From: Mixophyes australis
Lineage: Eukaryota > Chordata > Amphibia > Anura > Limnodynastidae
Direction: 5' to 3'
Length of the DNA: 64,000 nt
Assembly: GCA_036250195.1 (NCBI GenBank)
Contig: JAVHZZ010000005.1
Location: 71,655,505-71,719,504 of the forward strand
The notes below the pieces were generated by a model, which saw only the letters and a program-made list of their open reading frames with translations, was not told the origin of the DNA and searched no databases. Shown piece after piece: positions 11,641 to 22,860 of this stretch; the stretch's first letter is position 1; the number at the start of each line of letters is the position of its first letter. The position numbers and the translations under genes were made by a program.

Positions 11641-12540
11641 TGGATGTAGGAAACACCTTAGAGAGCCTGAAAAGCATATAGTACCATCTGTGGTATAATT
11701 TGTAATCTGTTTCCTTGATCTGCATGAAGATTGAGCTTTTGACAATGCCCGCTCTGACCTCCTCCCTGCAAGACTCATCCGGGGGAGAGGAGGTTCCAAA
11801 TCCGTTTCCCATTCCCATTCGTGTCGTCCCTGGTGACTCGAAAGTAGTCTCAATCAGCCAGTTATAGACCGAGGATATTATACACTTAGTGAGTGGGGAA
11901 TGTAGGCACCACCATTCAAAAAAATTGAGGGCATGTAAGGTGTTCCGGGGGGGCAGGGACATAGAATAATTGTAGATCCCAAAGTATTCGTAGAAGAGGG
12001 GACGGAAGGGAGTTCCTGAGGGGGTTATTCCAGAGTGGTGTAAGGGGTGAGATAGAGGTAGGGAGTTTGTATCTGGACCAGCAGTTGTCCTATAGAAACA
12101 TGTAAAATTTGAGAGTCGGGAGGGAATAGGCCAAGAGCAGCCGGTCGGCACTGGGGAGGCCTAGAAGTGGACTCTTGTAAAGAGGGTCTCGAAGTCCACC
12201 CATGCTGTAGTCCGATAGGGAGCATAGGTGATTGCTACCTGGCTTAAGTGGGCTGCCACGGATCCTGGGTTTCCTAAGGACTGTGACCAAAATTTTGGGG
12301 GGTTTCCAATGCCAGATGAATTTAAAAACGGAAGATTGTGAAGCTCAGAACACAGATTCGAGAACTTTCACCTTGGGAGTCTGGAACAGATGCAGGAGTT
12401 CAGGGACCAGGTTCATCTTGATGGAGATTATCCTGCCCAGCCACGAGATGATATATCCCTGCCAGAACCTGAGGTCTTGCTTAATTCTAGTTAGGAGGTG
12501 GGGGAAATTTTCTTGATCTAGTCTACTGTACTGGGAATAT
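11641..12540 (-). pseudogene. L1-clade ORF2 C-terminal remnant
   Basis: The minus-strand translation gives the conserved L1 ORF2 region after the polymerase domain. LGRIISIKMNLVPELLHLFQ is followed by a FIW...KPPKI-type segment at about 12300-12450, and a KLYHRWYYMLFRLSKVF-type segment lies near 11640-11710. Stops and frame changes interrupt it. The endonuclease, RT core and ORF1 link are missing here; ORF1 of the same element lies at 14377-15290 beyond two later insertions. Nonfunctional. Confidence 0.75.
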
Positions 12541-12543
12541 AAT

Positions 12544-13576
12544 TAATAGGGAAGCGCTGATATAGTCAACTTAATATTTATTGCAAAAACACTTTAAAAT
12601 CAATATTGAAAAAAACACTTATTGTATAAATGAGTATAATCATATACATATACCGGTAAACACTAATTAATAAATCCGTATTGAATATACATAAAAATAA
12701 AACAATAGAATTATAGAGGTACCATCATATTAAATAAATAGTTAAATCAATTTGAAATAAAATTAAAATAAAAAATTGTTTATTACAGCTTATTACATTC
12801 ATATAATGATGCTATACCTACAATATGGACACCAGGGGGTAAATGTATCAAAGTCCGGTTTTTGCATCTCGCGGGAGATCGGCGTCTTTGCAGCTAAAAT
12901 TTAAAGGGGCGATGGCTTGTCAAGGCAAGTTTGCCTTTACAAGCCATCGCCCCTTTAAATTTTAGCTGCAAAGACGCCGATCTCCTGTGAGATGCAAAAG
13001 ACGGACTTTGATACATTTACCCCCATATGTGTCTATTAATAAGTAAATTCCACAACAGATGAAGCAGTCTCAATGTAACTATGTCCGATAATGGAGAAAT
13101 TAGGATGACAATTTGCATCCAATATACTTGTAGTTCAATGGTAATGTGTGGAACTTATCTTATAAGCACATCATGCAAATTTCCTTCTGTTGGAATCGCC
13201 AGTCAATTCAGTAGATATGATAAGTTTCTCAACCCACTAATAGCGTTCTCGTGGGTAGAAGTGATGCCGGATATGATGTCATCTGACGTGTTTCTCCGTT
13301 ACAAAATCACAGTTTCATCAGAGGTAAGTATCACAAGTGGGGACTGAGCCCCTTATAATGAAAGTGCCTCAAATGATCATCCAATCAACGATATGTTAAT
13401 TAATGATGATAAGCCAATCATACGCAGTTAGTCTCTCAACACTGCTCAAACCAGTGGTTTAGCTTATCTCGGCCGTCTGCCAATCAGATAGATCATAAGT
13501 TCCCCTCGGGCATTATATGATTTTAAAGTGTTTTTGCAATAACTATTAAGTTGACTATTTCAGCGCTTCCCTATTA
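12544..13576. mobile_element. Non-autonomous DNA transposon with ~55-bp TIRs
   Basis: Left end TAATAGGGAAGCGCTGATAT and right end ATTTCAGCGCTTCCCTATTA are inverted repeats. They continue through AGTCAACTTAATA...TTGCAAAAACACTTTAAAAT for about 55 bp. A flanking TA on both sides would fit a Tc1/mariner-type site, but the target duplication is ambiguous. The interior is AT-rich and non-coding and carries a nested palindromic MITE. It interrupts the minus-strand L1. Confidence 0.8.
12835..13024. mobile_element. Palindromic MITE (190 bp) nested in the transposon
   Basis: The two halves are near-perfect reverse complements: GGGGGTAAATGTATCAAAGTC on the left, GACTTTGATACATTTACCCCC (one inserted-base difference) on the right. 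AATTTAAAGGGGCGATGGCTTG and its complement flank a tiny loop near 12922. A transcript would be one long hairpin. No target duplication is clear. Confidence 0.88.
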
Positions 13577-13596
13577 TATTTTTTAATTTTTTTGAC

Positions 13597-14215
13597 TGTC
13601 AGGCGGCGTCCCTGCATTCCCACTATGCAGCAGGGATGCCTGCCTGTCATTTCTGGTTGGGGACATCCTGTTGCCAGGCAACAGGGATGCAGCTTCCCCT
13701 GGCAGTCTGAGTGCTGGTGGGCTCGTGCGTAGTGTGCATCCCATTGCTAGGCAAAGGGACACTTCTCCTCCAGCTCCTGTGAGCGGCCAATCCCTCCTCT
13801 GACCACTCTCTTCTTCCTGCTCCTCCTACCAGCATTAGGCAGCCAGTATTTAAATCTGACTGACACCATTAGGGTGCCAGAGTATCAGGTCTTCCTGCCT
13901 CCTGCATTCTATTGTGTATTCTGCATTGCTTCTAGTTATTGACTCAGCTTGCTACTTGACCCTTCTCCTGAATTGTGATTTATGCTTGTTCACCTGGTTC
14001 TGACTTTGGCTACTCTGACCTCGCTATCTGGATTTCCCTCTGTACCATGATTCCAGTTTGGTCTGACCCAGATTGTTTGACTATTATCACCTCGGCCACA
14101 CTGGTAACTTTCCTGGAGAACCATGACCCTTGCACCTCTTGCAGCCGAGTCCAAACATCCTTGCGGGGGTCCCTGGTGAAAACCAGGGGAGCGCTAGACT
14201 CCCCAAGGTCTACAT
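13597..14215 (+). mobile_element. Ty3/gypsy-like LTR, probably solo and decayed
   Basis: Starts TGTCAGGCGGCG. It has a TATA-like TATTTAAA at 13847 followed by a C/T-rich stretch with repeated TTGACTCAGC-like and CTGACTTTGGC-like phrases. This matches the organisation of the gypsy LTR at 29180-29898 (TATTTAAGG, then CCTGACCTCTGC...). No gag or pol follows. The right boundary is approximate. It separates L1 ORF1 from the L1 ORF2 remnant. Confidence 0.5.
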
Positions 14216-14376
14216 GAAAGGACCGAAAACCAGTAGTCCGTCATATAGAGTGAGGAAAAATGTGGCAAAAGGACTCCAAAAGAGAGTTCACGGGCAGCAT
14301 ATTTCAAGGAGGTGGAGCTGGGCCGGTGGATGTAACGGCTCTTGTCACAATCGACCACTCGCTGGTCGGGAGCTTC

Positions 14377-15290
14377 CTAGCTGTCCTGGCCTTGACCCCG
14401 GCTCCAGGGACCCGGGGTCAAGGCCCGGTGTGGAGGGATGGGGGGAGGGACTGGAGCAGGAAGTCCCATAGTTTCAAGAAGATGAACACCTTGCGAAGTG
14501 GAGCTTGTTAAAGTGCCAGAGAAGAATTTAAGCAGTGTTGTGATTACTTTCATCTCCCTCCTCTTGAGAAGAGTTGGCGGGGTAATATCTTGGTAACTCT
14601 CCATCAAGTGAAACTGATTGTGTTATGGGATTTCTTCAGAACCGCCTCCTTAGTAGTATAATAGTGGCAGCAGAGGATGACATCCTGGGGTTGATAAGCT
14701 TCCTGGGATGGCGGACATAGAGCTCTATGCACACTGTCCAAGAGAAGTTGGTCTTCCAAGGTGGATGGAGCAAGACGGCCAAAGAGTCTCTTCAGGTATT
14801 GGTCCAGCAAAGAGAGGTCCACGTCTTCAGAGATGCCCTGATGCACAAGTTGTTATGCCAGGCCCTATTTTCTTGATCCTCCTGCTGTTCCTGTAGGTGG
14901 AGCATATCCTATTGCAGCCGCTACAGGTCAGTGTCCACAGCCCGGTGAGAGGAGATAACCTTGTCAACATTGAATTTGAGTTGGTCAATCCTGTCTCCAA
15001 GGTCATGCAGTTCAGCAGTCAAAGACCCAAAAGCTTTATGCACTTCTGCCTGGACCACCTGCACCGATCTCCTAGCCTCTCTCGTAAAATAAGAATCGTA
15101 GGCCTTTACAAGTCAGCCGGAAGCTGTTGGAGTCATCAGAGTCTGAATGGTCGTGGCAGTGCAGAGGGGAGGCTCTCTTGGTTTTAGCATCTGTATAGAC
15201 AAACTTCTTAAGGCTCTGACGCAGATCTGAGCCACCATTTTTCAGGCTGCCTTTAGGTATAGCGAGCAAGTGTTAAACTACAAGGCAGAG
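14377..15290 (-). pseudogene. L1-clade ORF1 (RNA-binding protein) remnant
   Basis: From 15267 downward the minus strand encodes an L1 ORF1p-like N-terminus (SLKNGGSDLRQSLKK). Next comes a heptad-like coiled-coil segment (about 14900-15060). The RRM region follows with RGISEDVDLSLLDQYLKRLF...LLLDSVHRAL...DVILCCHYYTTKEAVL (14640-14846). The start of the C-terminal domain is YQDITPPTLLKRR (about 14570-14600). Frameshifts separate the parts. In an intact L1 this protein trimerises and binds element RNA. Here it is broken. Confidence 0.75.
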
Positions 15291-15585
15291 CAGGCAAAAA
15301 AAACAGCTAAAATCTATATAAAGCCCTGTGTTTTTCACTTGTTCCCCCTTTTCCCTTAGATCTTAATATCTTACGAGCAGAGCCCTCTCCATCCTTTGGT
15401 TTGTTTAGTATATTACATCTGTCTACAGTAATATTGAGGTGATAAAACTCCCTTAACATGCAGTGAAGAAAATATCTTATTTATAACGCATTATACATTT
15501 GGACACAAAGAAAATGAAACCGTTCAGCACAATGTAATATATAGAAGTCCCACATATGTATACTTACATACACTTACAAGTCTAA

Positions 15586-15761
15586 GTGGTAAATTTATCT
15601 AGCTGCGGGTTTGAAAAAGTGGAGATGTCGTCTATAGCAACCAATCAGATTCTAGCTGTCATTTTGTAGAATGTACTGAATAAATGATAACTAGAATCAA
15701 ATTAGTTGCTTTAGGCAACATCTCCACTTTTTCAAACCTGCAACTTGATAAATTTACCTCC
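15586..15761. mobile_element. PIF/Harbinger-type MITE, family A copy 2
   Basis: Same family as 6288-6462. It contains GTTTGAAAAAGTGGAGATGT and the inverted ACATCTCCACTTTTTCAAAC. TAA flanks both ends (15583-15585 and 15762-15764), a typical 3-bp Harbinger target duplication. Confidence 0.88.
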
Positions 15762-16454
15762 TAAATGTCTGCACTTTCTGTCTAGATTAACAGCTCTTAG
15801 TTCCTATGGGAAATATAATTAAAGGGGCTTCGACTCAACTCCTATATACTGAAATCTGAGATTCTGGAAATACTTCACAGCAAGTGTTAGAAATAAGAAA
15901 AAAAGGATACCAATTATTTCCTGGACACTTAAAATTCCTAAGTAGACAACAATGACTTCATTATGAATTGAATTCCAGGTTACAAAATATAGTTTCAAAT
16001 TGGAAGAAGGTCTAGAAATATGATCAGTAATACGTGCAAAAATATATAAGTTATACAAATACATGCTTGTCTCTCCTTATATACCATTCACAGCCTGTAT
16101 TGAAGCAGCCTTTAAAGCAAGTATCCAATTTGTTGATTCCATCTCTAACAAATTGTACAGTGCTACATTATTTGTTGGTGCTTCAGACATACTGGGAACA
16201 GCTGCCATTTTTTGGCCTGAAACAAATTCATGAGATGTAACTTGACATAGAAACATAGAACTCATGCAGTGAGTGTCCTGAAAAAAAACCTATTAACTTT
16301 TAGATACTCCAAAGCTGGCCACTAGATGTCACTATTACAGTACTAACTGAAAAAAAACTTTATTATTATCTGCTTGTCTGTTTAGATGCAAGCATTAAGA
16401 AAAAGTTCTTGTGTTAATAATTTGCTTAATATTTGTAATTAGTTAATTTAAAAA

Positions 16455-16458
<4 letters not shown>

Positions 16459-16497
<39 letters not shown>
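16459..16497. repeat. (AT)n microsatellite
   Basis: About 19 AT dinucleotides without interruption. Confidence 0.97.
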
Positions 16498-16499
<2 letters not shown>

Positions 16500-17380
16500 A
16501 GCTATTAATGATATTCACAAATAGGTAAAAGTCACAGAACTAAGGAATTTGGGAAAAGACTCTGATTAAATGTCTACACAATAATATTAATCTGTTTTAT
16601 GATATTTTCCTTCTGTTCTTCTGTAGTCATTAAAATTTAAGATTTATTGTATAGGACTGCTTAAAATTTTTAAAGTGAATTGTAATAAAGTTCTGTAAAA
16701 AAATCCAGCCACAGATCCAGCCAATGTGGTGAGGGTCAACAAGTACAGAAGCCAAGAAGTGTATATATATATATATCCCCAATTAGGTACTTACCTAAAT
16801 ATGTTTTATGGCAATAATGAATCTAAGAAATATTAGTTATACAAAGAATTATACAAATAGCTAGGATAGATTTCCTCACATACCCAAAATTTATGTAAGG
16901 GGGAGAATCAGACTGGACCTCTGCGTCTACGAAGGATTACTGCAAATCCTAAAAAAACCATAACGATAGAAGTATTAATTTGAGAGAAAAAGAGCAAAAA
17001 GGTTCAGTCTGACACATGACTTCATTCAAACAGCTACAAGATAGCATAAATAAAATATTATAATTTATTTACTATCAACATTAGCATACATACAAGGCCT
17101 ACCATCTGATCAATACTATACAGATAAAATAAGGATGTAGCTTTGCAGATCCAGATTCCTTACATGTTTCTCCATCTATTGAATGAATGTTTCATCAGAG
17201 AGTACCTGGATTCTCTACTACTTAAATTATAACTGTCCAATCATAACAAACAGGGGCTGGCTGGGCTGGGAATCAGGGGAACATCTGCCCTTCGGGCTGG
17301 TCCCATAGTGGGATACCTTGGGCTGGTTCACTGGGCTACCATCATTTTATTCCCTTTAAAATATTCCTAATAGATTGCTG
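16498..17380. other. Intergenic, nothing recognised
   Basis: AT-rich to 17240. Then comes a G-rich stretch with GGCTGG repeats at 17251-17335 that resembles a decayed transposon end but could not be assigned. Confidence 0.4.
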
Positions 17381-17961
17381 ATCCAAGTCTCGCAAAGTAC
17401 ATTATCATATATATCTGTGGAGGAGTGCCCCGCCGCAGAGCCCATGAAGAGGGCGAAGACCGAAGAGAAGAACATTAACTTACCATTCCTGCGTTCCGGC
17501 GCCGGTAAGTATGCTTCCTTCCCCGCAGGTTCCGGCAGCAGTGGACAGGTGACCCAATCAGGGCTCACCTCCCCCTGCTGGCCAATCGGCGGCTGGATGA
17601 GTGAGCCAATCCTGGCTCACCTCTGGCCGTTTAAATTATTGGCACCATGGCGAGCCATTCAGTGCCCGTGGTGACTGATGATGGCGCGTTGGCGGTTATT
17701 TAAGCCGGGCGCCGCCATCTTTAGGGTAGTTCGTCGGCGGACCCAAAGAGAGAGGACATCATGGGACCTCCGCTGTGAAACAGAAAGAAGACGCCGACGG
17801 AAGTGGCAGGCTGCCACTAGAAGAAAGCGCTGGAGACGTTGGTGGGGTGCCCTTGTAAGGGCTAGGAGTGCCCCAGTCCAGAAGACAGCCGCACCAAACC
17901 AGAGACGAGGCGCTGCCGGCTGGAGGGTCTGGAAGACCCGAAGAAGAGGTCGGGAGGCAAG

Positions 17962-17992
17962 TAGAGTATCCTGCGCGGAGCAGGATACTCTA
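17962..17992. repeat. Short perfect hairpin
   Basis: AGAGTATCCTGC and GCAGGATACTCT flank GCGGA. It lies inside the GC-rich block immediately upstream of the degenerate tandem array. Confidence 0.85.
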
Positions 17993-18015
17993 TGCGGGGC
18001 AAAGAGCTCATAGTC

Positions 18016-18190
18016 AGGGCACAAGGCCCTGTAGGTAGCTGGACCTAGAGCCCATAGTGTGTAAGGGCACAAGGCCCTAGGTAGCTGGGCATAGAGCCCA
18101 TATTTAGAAGAGCATAAGGCTCCTAGTAGAGAGGGCACTAAGCCCTGTAGGTAGAACGGGCGTGAGAGCCCTGAGCTAGAATAGGGCGCA
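18016..18190. repeat. Degenerate tandem array, ~45-bp unit
   Basis: AGGGCACAAGGCCCT...GTAGGTAGCTGG...TAGAGCCCATA recurs about four times with drift. Each unit has its own small GGGC/GCCC palindrome. Confidence 0.7.
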
Positions 18191-18420
18191 GGTTCCAGAG
18201 TTGTGTAAGTAAATCTAGGTGATCGTTCTAGGCAACAGGTGAGCAGAAGGTTTCTGTTACTGCTATACAGACCGACTGGTTAGGTAGCAGAGGTAAGTGT
18301 ATCCCGTTGGTAGCCTTCCAGATACAGCAGCAAAGTGTTATTGCAGCTATGTTGTGAAATACAGTATTGTGCATTGTATTTGGTTGTGCTGTGTATGTTT
18401 ATTTATAGGTGCAAGACGTC

Positions 18421-19633
18421 AGGCCCCCATTAAAGGTAGGCTCTTGTTTCTGACTGTAATCCTGTGATACTCTGTGTCTGTGGGGACAAGGGGCTAGCTA
18501 GAGCACACATGTAGTGAGGGTTAGGACACACAGTAGTCTTCCAGTCCCGTAGGTCCTTGGGGATATGTGCGATTCCTGAGGCAGTGATTGGGTACCTCAC
18601 TGGCAGTGCAGCACAGCCCTTTTGAATTCCAGCAGTGAGTCCCGTGGTTCCAATTGGGTGTCCCAGTCTGAGTTCCGGCAGGTTCCCTGGCAGTTCCAGA
18701 TTGGGGCGGTGTTCCACTTGGGTGAACATGACCGTCTCAAATTCTGGTAGTGGCCACTGGCGGTTCCGAGTGCCAGTCGCCACCCCCGTGGCGCGTTGCT
18801 CCAGTGAGCTTCGATCGTGCAGGTGACAACTGGTCCTTAGGATTCTGTGAGTGACCCCAAAGTGAGAAGATAGTCTTTTCGGTATGACCTGGGTGAGGGA
18901 CAGGGTCAGCTGCGGAGTAGAAGGTGAACACCGGCTGGTGTTCCCCGCATGTAGAGGGAGGAGGTCTAGGGAGTGCACTACATCCAGTACCTAGCGAAAT
19001 TGCGTACCCAACCATTAGTTGTTTGTTTTAGGGTCAGTGCGCCTGTTGTTAGCTAGTACCAGTTGTGTGGGTGGTACATTTAGCCTCACCTGTAGAGTAG
19101 AGGGAGGACGTGTTGTGTTCTGTCTTCCACACGTGACGGAGAGGAGCAGGAGAGCAGGGACCGGAAGTTGGAGTGTCCCGGGTGAGTATCGCTCTCAATT
19201 CTTTCTTCCCGTTAGGCCCTTTCCGAGAGGTGAGTGGAGTATTTGGGGCGGGACTGTTCCTGGTCCCAAATACTCGTAGTCCCCGCGCCCTTGGCAAGAA
19301 CAAATCGAGGTGACAGTCCTTTTCTGGTAGGCACGGCCTTAATTTCTGTTTCTTCCTTAGAGGTAAGTGGAGTGATTTGACAGGGGTTCAGTTGCTGATC
19401 TGCTGGGATAGGAGAGCGGCTAGGGTGACTCAGAAGCGGACGGAAGGTGGTCATCGTTTGGAAGGTAAGATATCGGTGTGCATCTGTCTTGTTCCCCCGC
19501 AGGCGTTACATATCCACAAACCTACAAACTTAGGCGCAGATTTATTTTGGAAGAGCAGTACTAAGGACCTACCCACGAGGATATCTGTTACGGAGGAGGT
19601 GCCTGCCAAATATAGTCAGTGTAATCTAAGTAT
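18421..19633. other. GC-rich continuation, unassigned
   Basis: No recognisable protein. It contains splice-donor-like GGTAAGT/GGTGAGT and acceptor-like TTCCTTAG strings, and a hairpin GAGTATTTGGG/CCCAAATACTC (19237-19275). Composition is like 17400-18420, so it is probably part of the same mobile element or of the 5' leader of the L1 that starts near 20000. Confidence 0.4.
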
Positions 19634-19993
19634 GGGCAGCATGGTGGCTAAGTGGTTAGCACTGCCTTACCGCACTGGGGTCATGAGTTCAATTCCTGAT
19701 GATGGCCCTGTGAGGAGGTTGTATGTTCTCCCCTTATTTGCGTGGGTTTTCTCTGGGTGCTCCGGTTTCCTCCCACACTCCAAAAACATACTGGTAGGTT
19801 AATTGACTGCTAACAAACTGACCCTAGTGTGTGTCTGTCTCTGTCTGTCTCTGTCTCTGTGTCTGTCTGTGTTAGGGAATTTAGACTGTAAGCTCCAATG
19901 GGGCAGGGACTGATGTGAGTGAGTTCTCTGTACAGCACTGCGGAATTAGTGACGCTATATAAAAAAATGTTGGTAATAATAATAATAATAATA
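19634..19993 (+). mobile_element. V-SINE (tRNA-derived SINE with LINE-like tail)
   Basis: Begins GGGCAGCATGGTGGCTAAGTGG. A pol III A box (TGGCTAAGTGG, 19645-19655) and B box (GTTCAATTC, 19687-19695) are present. The conserved V-SINE body follows (TTTCCTCCCACACTCCAAAA). Next are a (TGTC)n-type variable stretch at 19831-19873, the tail TTAGACTGTAAGCTCCAATG...TACAGCACTGCGGAATTAG, and a terminal (AAT)n. Complete in length. The tail is shared with the fragment at 44221-44332 and matches the LINE partner that mobilises such SINEs. It lies just upstream of L1 ORF1. Confidence 0.92.
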
Positions 19994-19999
19994 CCTGGG

Positions 20000-20992
20000 T
20001 GCCATGGTCCTCCTAAGAAAGTGATACCTGACAAACCTATTCCTCCAGTGAACTTCTTTGGCACTGCCCCTGCTGCATCTTCGGCTGCCACAGCTACATC
20101 CCAAGCTACGTCGCGATCAGTACATCAAACTTCCCAAACTTCTCCACCTAGAACACATCCAGAACTCTCTGATGTTCCGATAGACACACAGGCCTTGGAA
20201 ATGGATGGCCCTGTTACTTTGAGGTAAATTCAGTCTTTGTTGAGCGCTTAAAACAGACGTCACCTCTAAAGTCAGTGCACCGATCAAAGATATCAAGGCT
20301 GATGTCACTCTCTTGGGAACCAGAACGGATCAATTGGACATAAGTTGAAGGAACTTGGGGCTTTCCACAATAATTTGATATCTGCTCATGACCTTCTGCA
20401 GGAAGAAGTTGCTGGGAACAAGGACAAAATGGTGGATCTTGAGGACAGATCACGACGCAACAATATCAAAATTCAGGGTATCCCTGACTGTATTGCTAAC
20501 TCTGACCTCTATGAATACGCCACAGACGTATTCCATAAGCTATTACCAATGGCTTGGACTAATGATCTTCTCTTAGATCATATTCATCGTCTGCCTAAAT
20601 CTCGAAATGCCCCAGATTTGGCACCCAAAGATACTTTATTACGGGTGCACTTCTACAGAATTAAAGAACAAATTCTACAAGCTTCTTTGCCTTCTTGATC
20701 TACTCGGGCAGAGTTGGGAGACCTACAACTGTACCCAGATTTGTCTGCTGCTACTCTGGCCAACCACAGGTCGTTTCACCAAATAACGGTGGCCTTACGA
20801 TCGGCCAACATTCAATATCTCTGGGGCTTCCCAACAAAACTGCTAGTCCACAGAAATGAAAGCTTTGTGACCATCCCATCTTCTGACAAGGCCACGGCGA
20901 TGTTGAAGGATTGGAATGCCCAAATACAAGATCCAACTCCTACTCCCAAACCAAGTCGAGTTGACAAGGAATGGTCTACAAGCAACGTGTAA
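20000..20992 (+). pseudogene. L1-clade ORF1, broken
   Basis: The N-terminus reads PPKKVIPDKPIPPVNFFG followed by an Ala/Thr/Ser-rich linker (to about 20220). A frameshifted coiled-coil part runs at 20240-20345. An RRM follows at 20440-20690 with LEDRSRRNNIKIQGIP, LLLDHIHRLPKS and LLRVHFYRIKEQIL. The C-terminal domain at 20714-20992 has YPDLSAATLANHRSF and LWGFPTKLLV. A stop lies near 20697 and at least one frameshift upstream, so no single protein is made. It is followed by the ORF2 remnants of the same element. Confidence 0.85.
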
Positions 20993-21901
20993 GACTGTTG
21001 CTGCTCATTTCACTGGTTGGAGCGGACTCATCTTAGTATTGATAAAACTCCCTACCCCTGTACCATGCTACTGGACATTACCTCTGTTCCCCAACATGGA
21101 GGTACCCTATGCTCCGATCTTTTATTTGACTGTTATGGTTTGATATAGACTGATTCTTGTTTAATGCGTTCAGAGGTTTAACTGTTATGTTAGTAATAAT
21201 GCATACTGCATTTATGCCTTTCATCATCAGATTTAGTATTACACTATATCTATGGTACAGAATTGTTAAATGATGTGCAAGTATATTTAACAGTATATTT
21301 AATGGCTTTGTTTATAATAGTTTGTTTAGATTATATTAGGTTAGAGCGCCCATGGCCCGGGTATACGCCCCCACATACATAAATTCTTTCTGCCACTTCT
21401 TTCTTTTGCTCAGTCGCATAAGTATTAGTTCTCGTATGGGTACTATTTCAGTTGTTTTCTGTCCTTCTACTCCCACCTTTCCTCCCATGTCTTTTCCTTC
21501 TTTCCCTAATCTGTTGGAGACCGCCCAGACTAATTTTTTGTAAAGGGTCTGAACGCATCTAACAAGCGGATAATTGCTCTCAAGAGCTTTGCGGCCAAAA
21601 ATGCAGTTATTGTAGTTATTCAGGGGACCCACTTCTCCTTGAACTCCGGACCTCAATTTCACAATCTTAAATACCCAACCTGCTACTCAGCCTCTGGCCC
21701 ATTTAAGCATAATGGAGTAGTCATTTTGATCGATGCTAATTGCTCTTTCAAACTGAAGAAGCAAATCACTGATAAAAATGGCAGATAGTTAATACTGGTG
21801 GGAAAGATATGGTGTCAGTTTTTTACCATAGACCGGCGGTTCCCAAAGTGTGCGCCACGGCTCCCAGGGGTGCCGTGGCGCTGTCACTGGGGTGCCGCAG
21901 G

Positions 21902-22093
21902 CCAGCCATAAAAAAAATAAAGAACAGAAACTTACCAAACCTGTCGGGCGCTGGGACCCAGCAGACTCCTCTCTCCCGCAGCAGCTTGTCACTGATGTCA
22001 ATATTCAGTGACAGCTGCGGGAGAGAGGAGTCTGCTGGGTCCTGGCGCCCGACGGATTGGTAAGTTTCTGTTCTTTATTTTTTTTATGGCTGG
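21902..22093. repeat. Long inverted repeat inside the hAT element
   Basis: Arms of about 80 bp: CCAGCCATAAAAAAAATAAA...GAACAGAAACTTACCAA on the left and the complement ending TTTTTTTTATGGCTGG on the right. The inner part CAGACTCCTCTCTCCCGCAGC pairs with GCTGCGGGAGAGAGGAGTCTG. The loop is about 25 bp. Confidence 0.9.
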
Positions 22094-22099
22094 CGCGGG

Positions 22100-22860
22100 G
22101 CAGAGTGAGAGGATCTTGGCAGCAGAGGGGGACAGGGGGACAGAGTGACAGCAGAGGGGGACAGAGTGACAGCAGAGGGGGACAGGGGGACAGAGTGACA
22201 GCAGAGGGGGACAGGGGGACAGAGTGACAGCAGAGGGGGACAGAGTGACAGCAGAGGGGGACAGGGGGACAGAGTGACATCAGAGGGGGACAGAGTAATA
22301 GCAGAGAGGGACAGAGTGGCAGCAGAGGGGGATAGGGGGACAGAGTGACAGCAGAGGAGGACAGCGTGACAGCAGAGGGGGACAGAGTGACAGTGGGCAG
22401 CGTGACAGCAGAGGGGGACAGCAGGCAGCAGAGGAGTACAGAGTGATAGCAGAGGGGGCAGCGTGACGGGGGGCAGCAGAGGGGGGCAGCGTGACAGAGG
22501 GCTGCAGAGGGGGGGCAACTTGACAGAGGGCTGCAGAGGGGGCAGCTTGACAGAGGGCTGCAGAGGGGGGCAGCTTGACAGAGGGCTGCAGAGGGGGCAG
22601 CGTGACAGCAGAGGGGGACAGCAGGCAGCAGAGGGGGGCAGCGTGACAGGGGGCAGCGTGACAGAGGGCTGCAGAGGGGGCAGCATGACGGGGGGCAGCA
22701 AAGGGGGGCAGCGTGACAGGGGGCAGTGTGGCAGAGGGGGGGCAGCTTGACAGAGGGCTGCAGAGGGAGGCAGCTTGGCAGAGGGGGCAGCGTGACAGAG
22801 GGCTGCAGAGGGGGCAGCGTGCCTTGGGGCTGCAGAGGGGGCAGAGTGTCTGGATGCAGA
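22100..22860. repeat. Purine-rich GGGGGACAG/CAGAGG minisatellite
   Basis: About 760 bp of irregular repeats of GACAGCAGAGGGGG, with a later variant GACAGAGGGCTGCAGAGGG. The plus strand is almost free of T and C runs and has many G-tracts. Three overlapping minus-strand open frames (198-291 aa, Pro/Cys/Ser/Leu repeats) arise only because the period avoids stops; they are not genes. Confidence 0.95.

Larger units (their letters stand above)
17400..18420 (+). promoter_or_regulatory. GC-rich, CpG-rich promoter-like block (possible retroelement LTR/5' UTR)
   Basis: This block is abruptly GC- and CpG-rich against AT-rich surroundings. It has three CCAAT boxes within 60 bp (CCCAATCAGG ~17553, GGCCAATCGG ~17579, AGCCAATCCTGG ~17602). 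A TATA-like TTATTTAAGCC at about 17696 precedes GCCGCCATCTTTAGG, a start-site-like context. Downstream are 18016-18190 degenerate repeats. The minus and plus frames here (up to 159 aa) show no known domain. The arrangement suggests U3-R of an LTR or the 5' region of a retroelement. No matching second LTR was found. Confidence 0.45.

Noticed and set aside
11306..12151. 281-aa minus-strand open frame
   Set aside because: It fuses remnants of an L1 ORF2 C-terminus and an L2-like LINE end; the open frame is fortuitous, not a gene.
17659..18138. 159-aa minus-strand frame and 111-aa plus-strand frame in the GC-rich block
   Set aside because: High GC lengthens chance frames; both strands are open at once and neither shows a domain.
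18430..18978. 182-aa minus-strand frame
   Set aside because: Within the GC-rich unassigned block; overlapping frames on both strands and no motif.
19634..19710. tRNA gene
   Set aside because: A and B boxes are present, but the body and tail are those of a V-SINE, and a tRNA cloverleaf is not maintained.
22100..22860. CRISPR-like array
   Set aside because: Units are irregular, lack unique spacers, and the host is a vertebrate. The 2446-2745 and 27021-27180 arrays were rejected for the same reasons.
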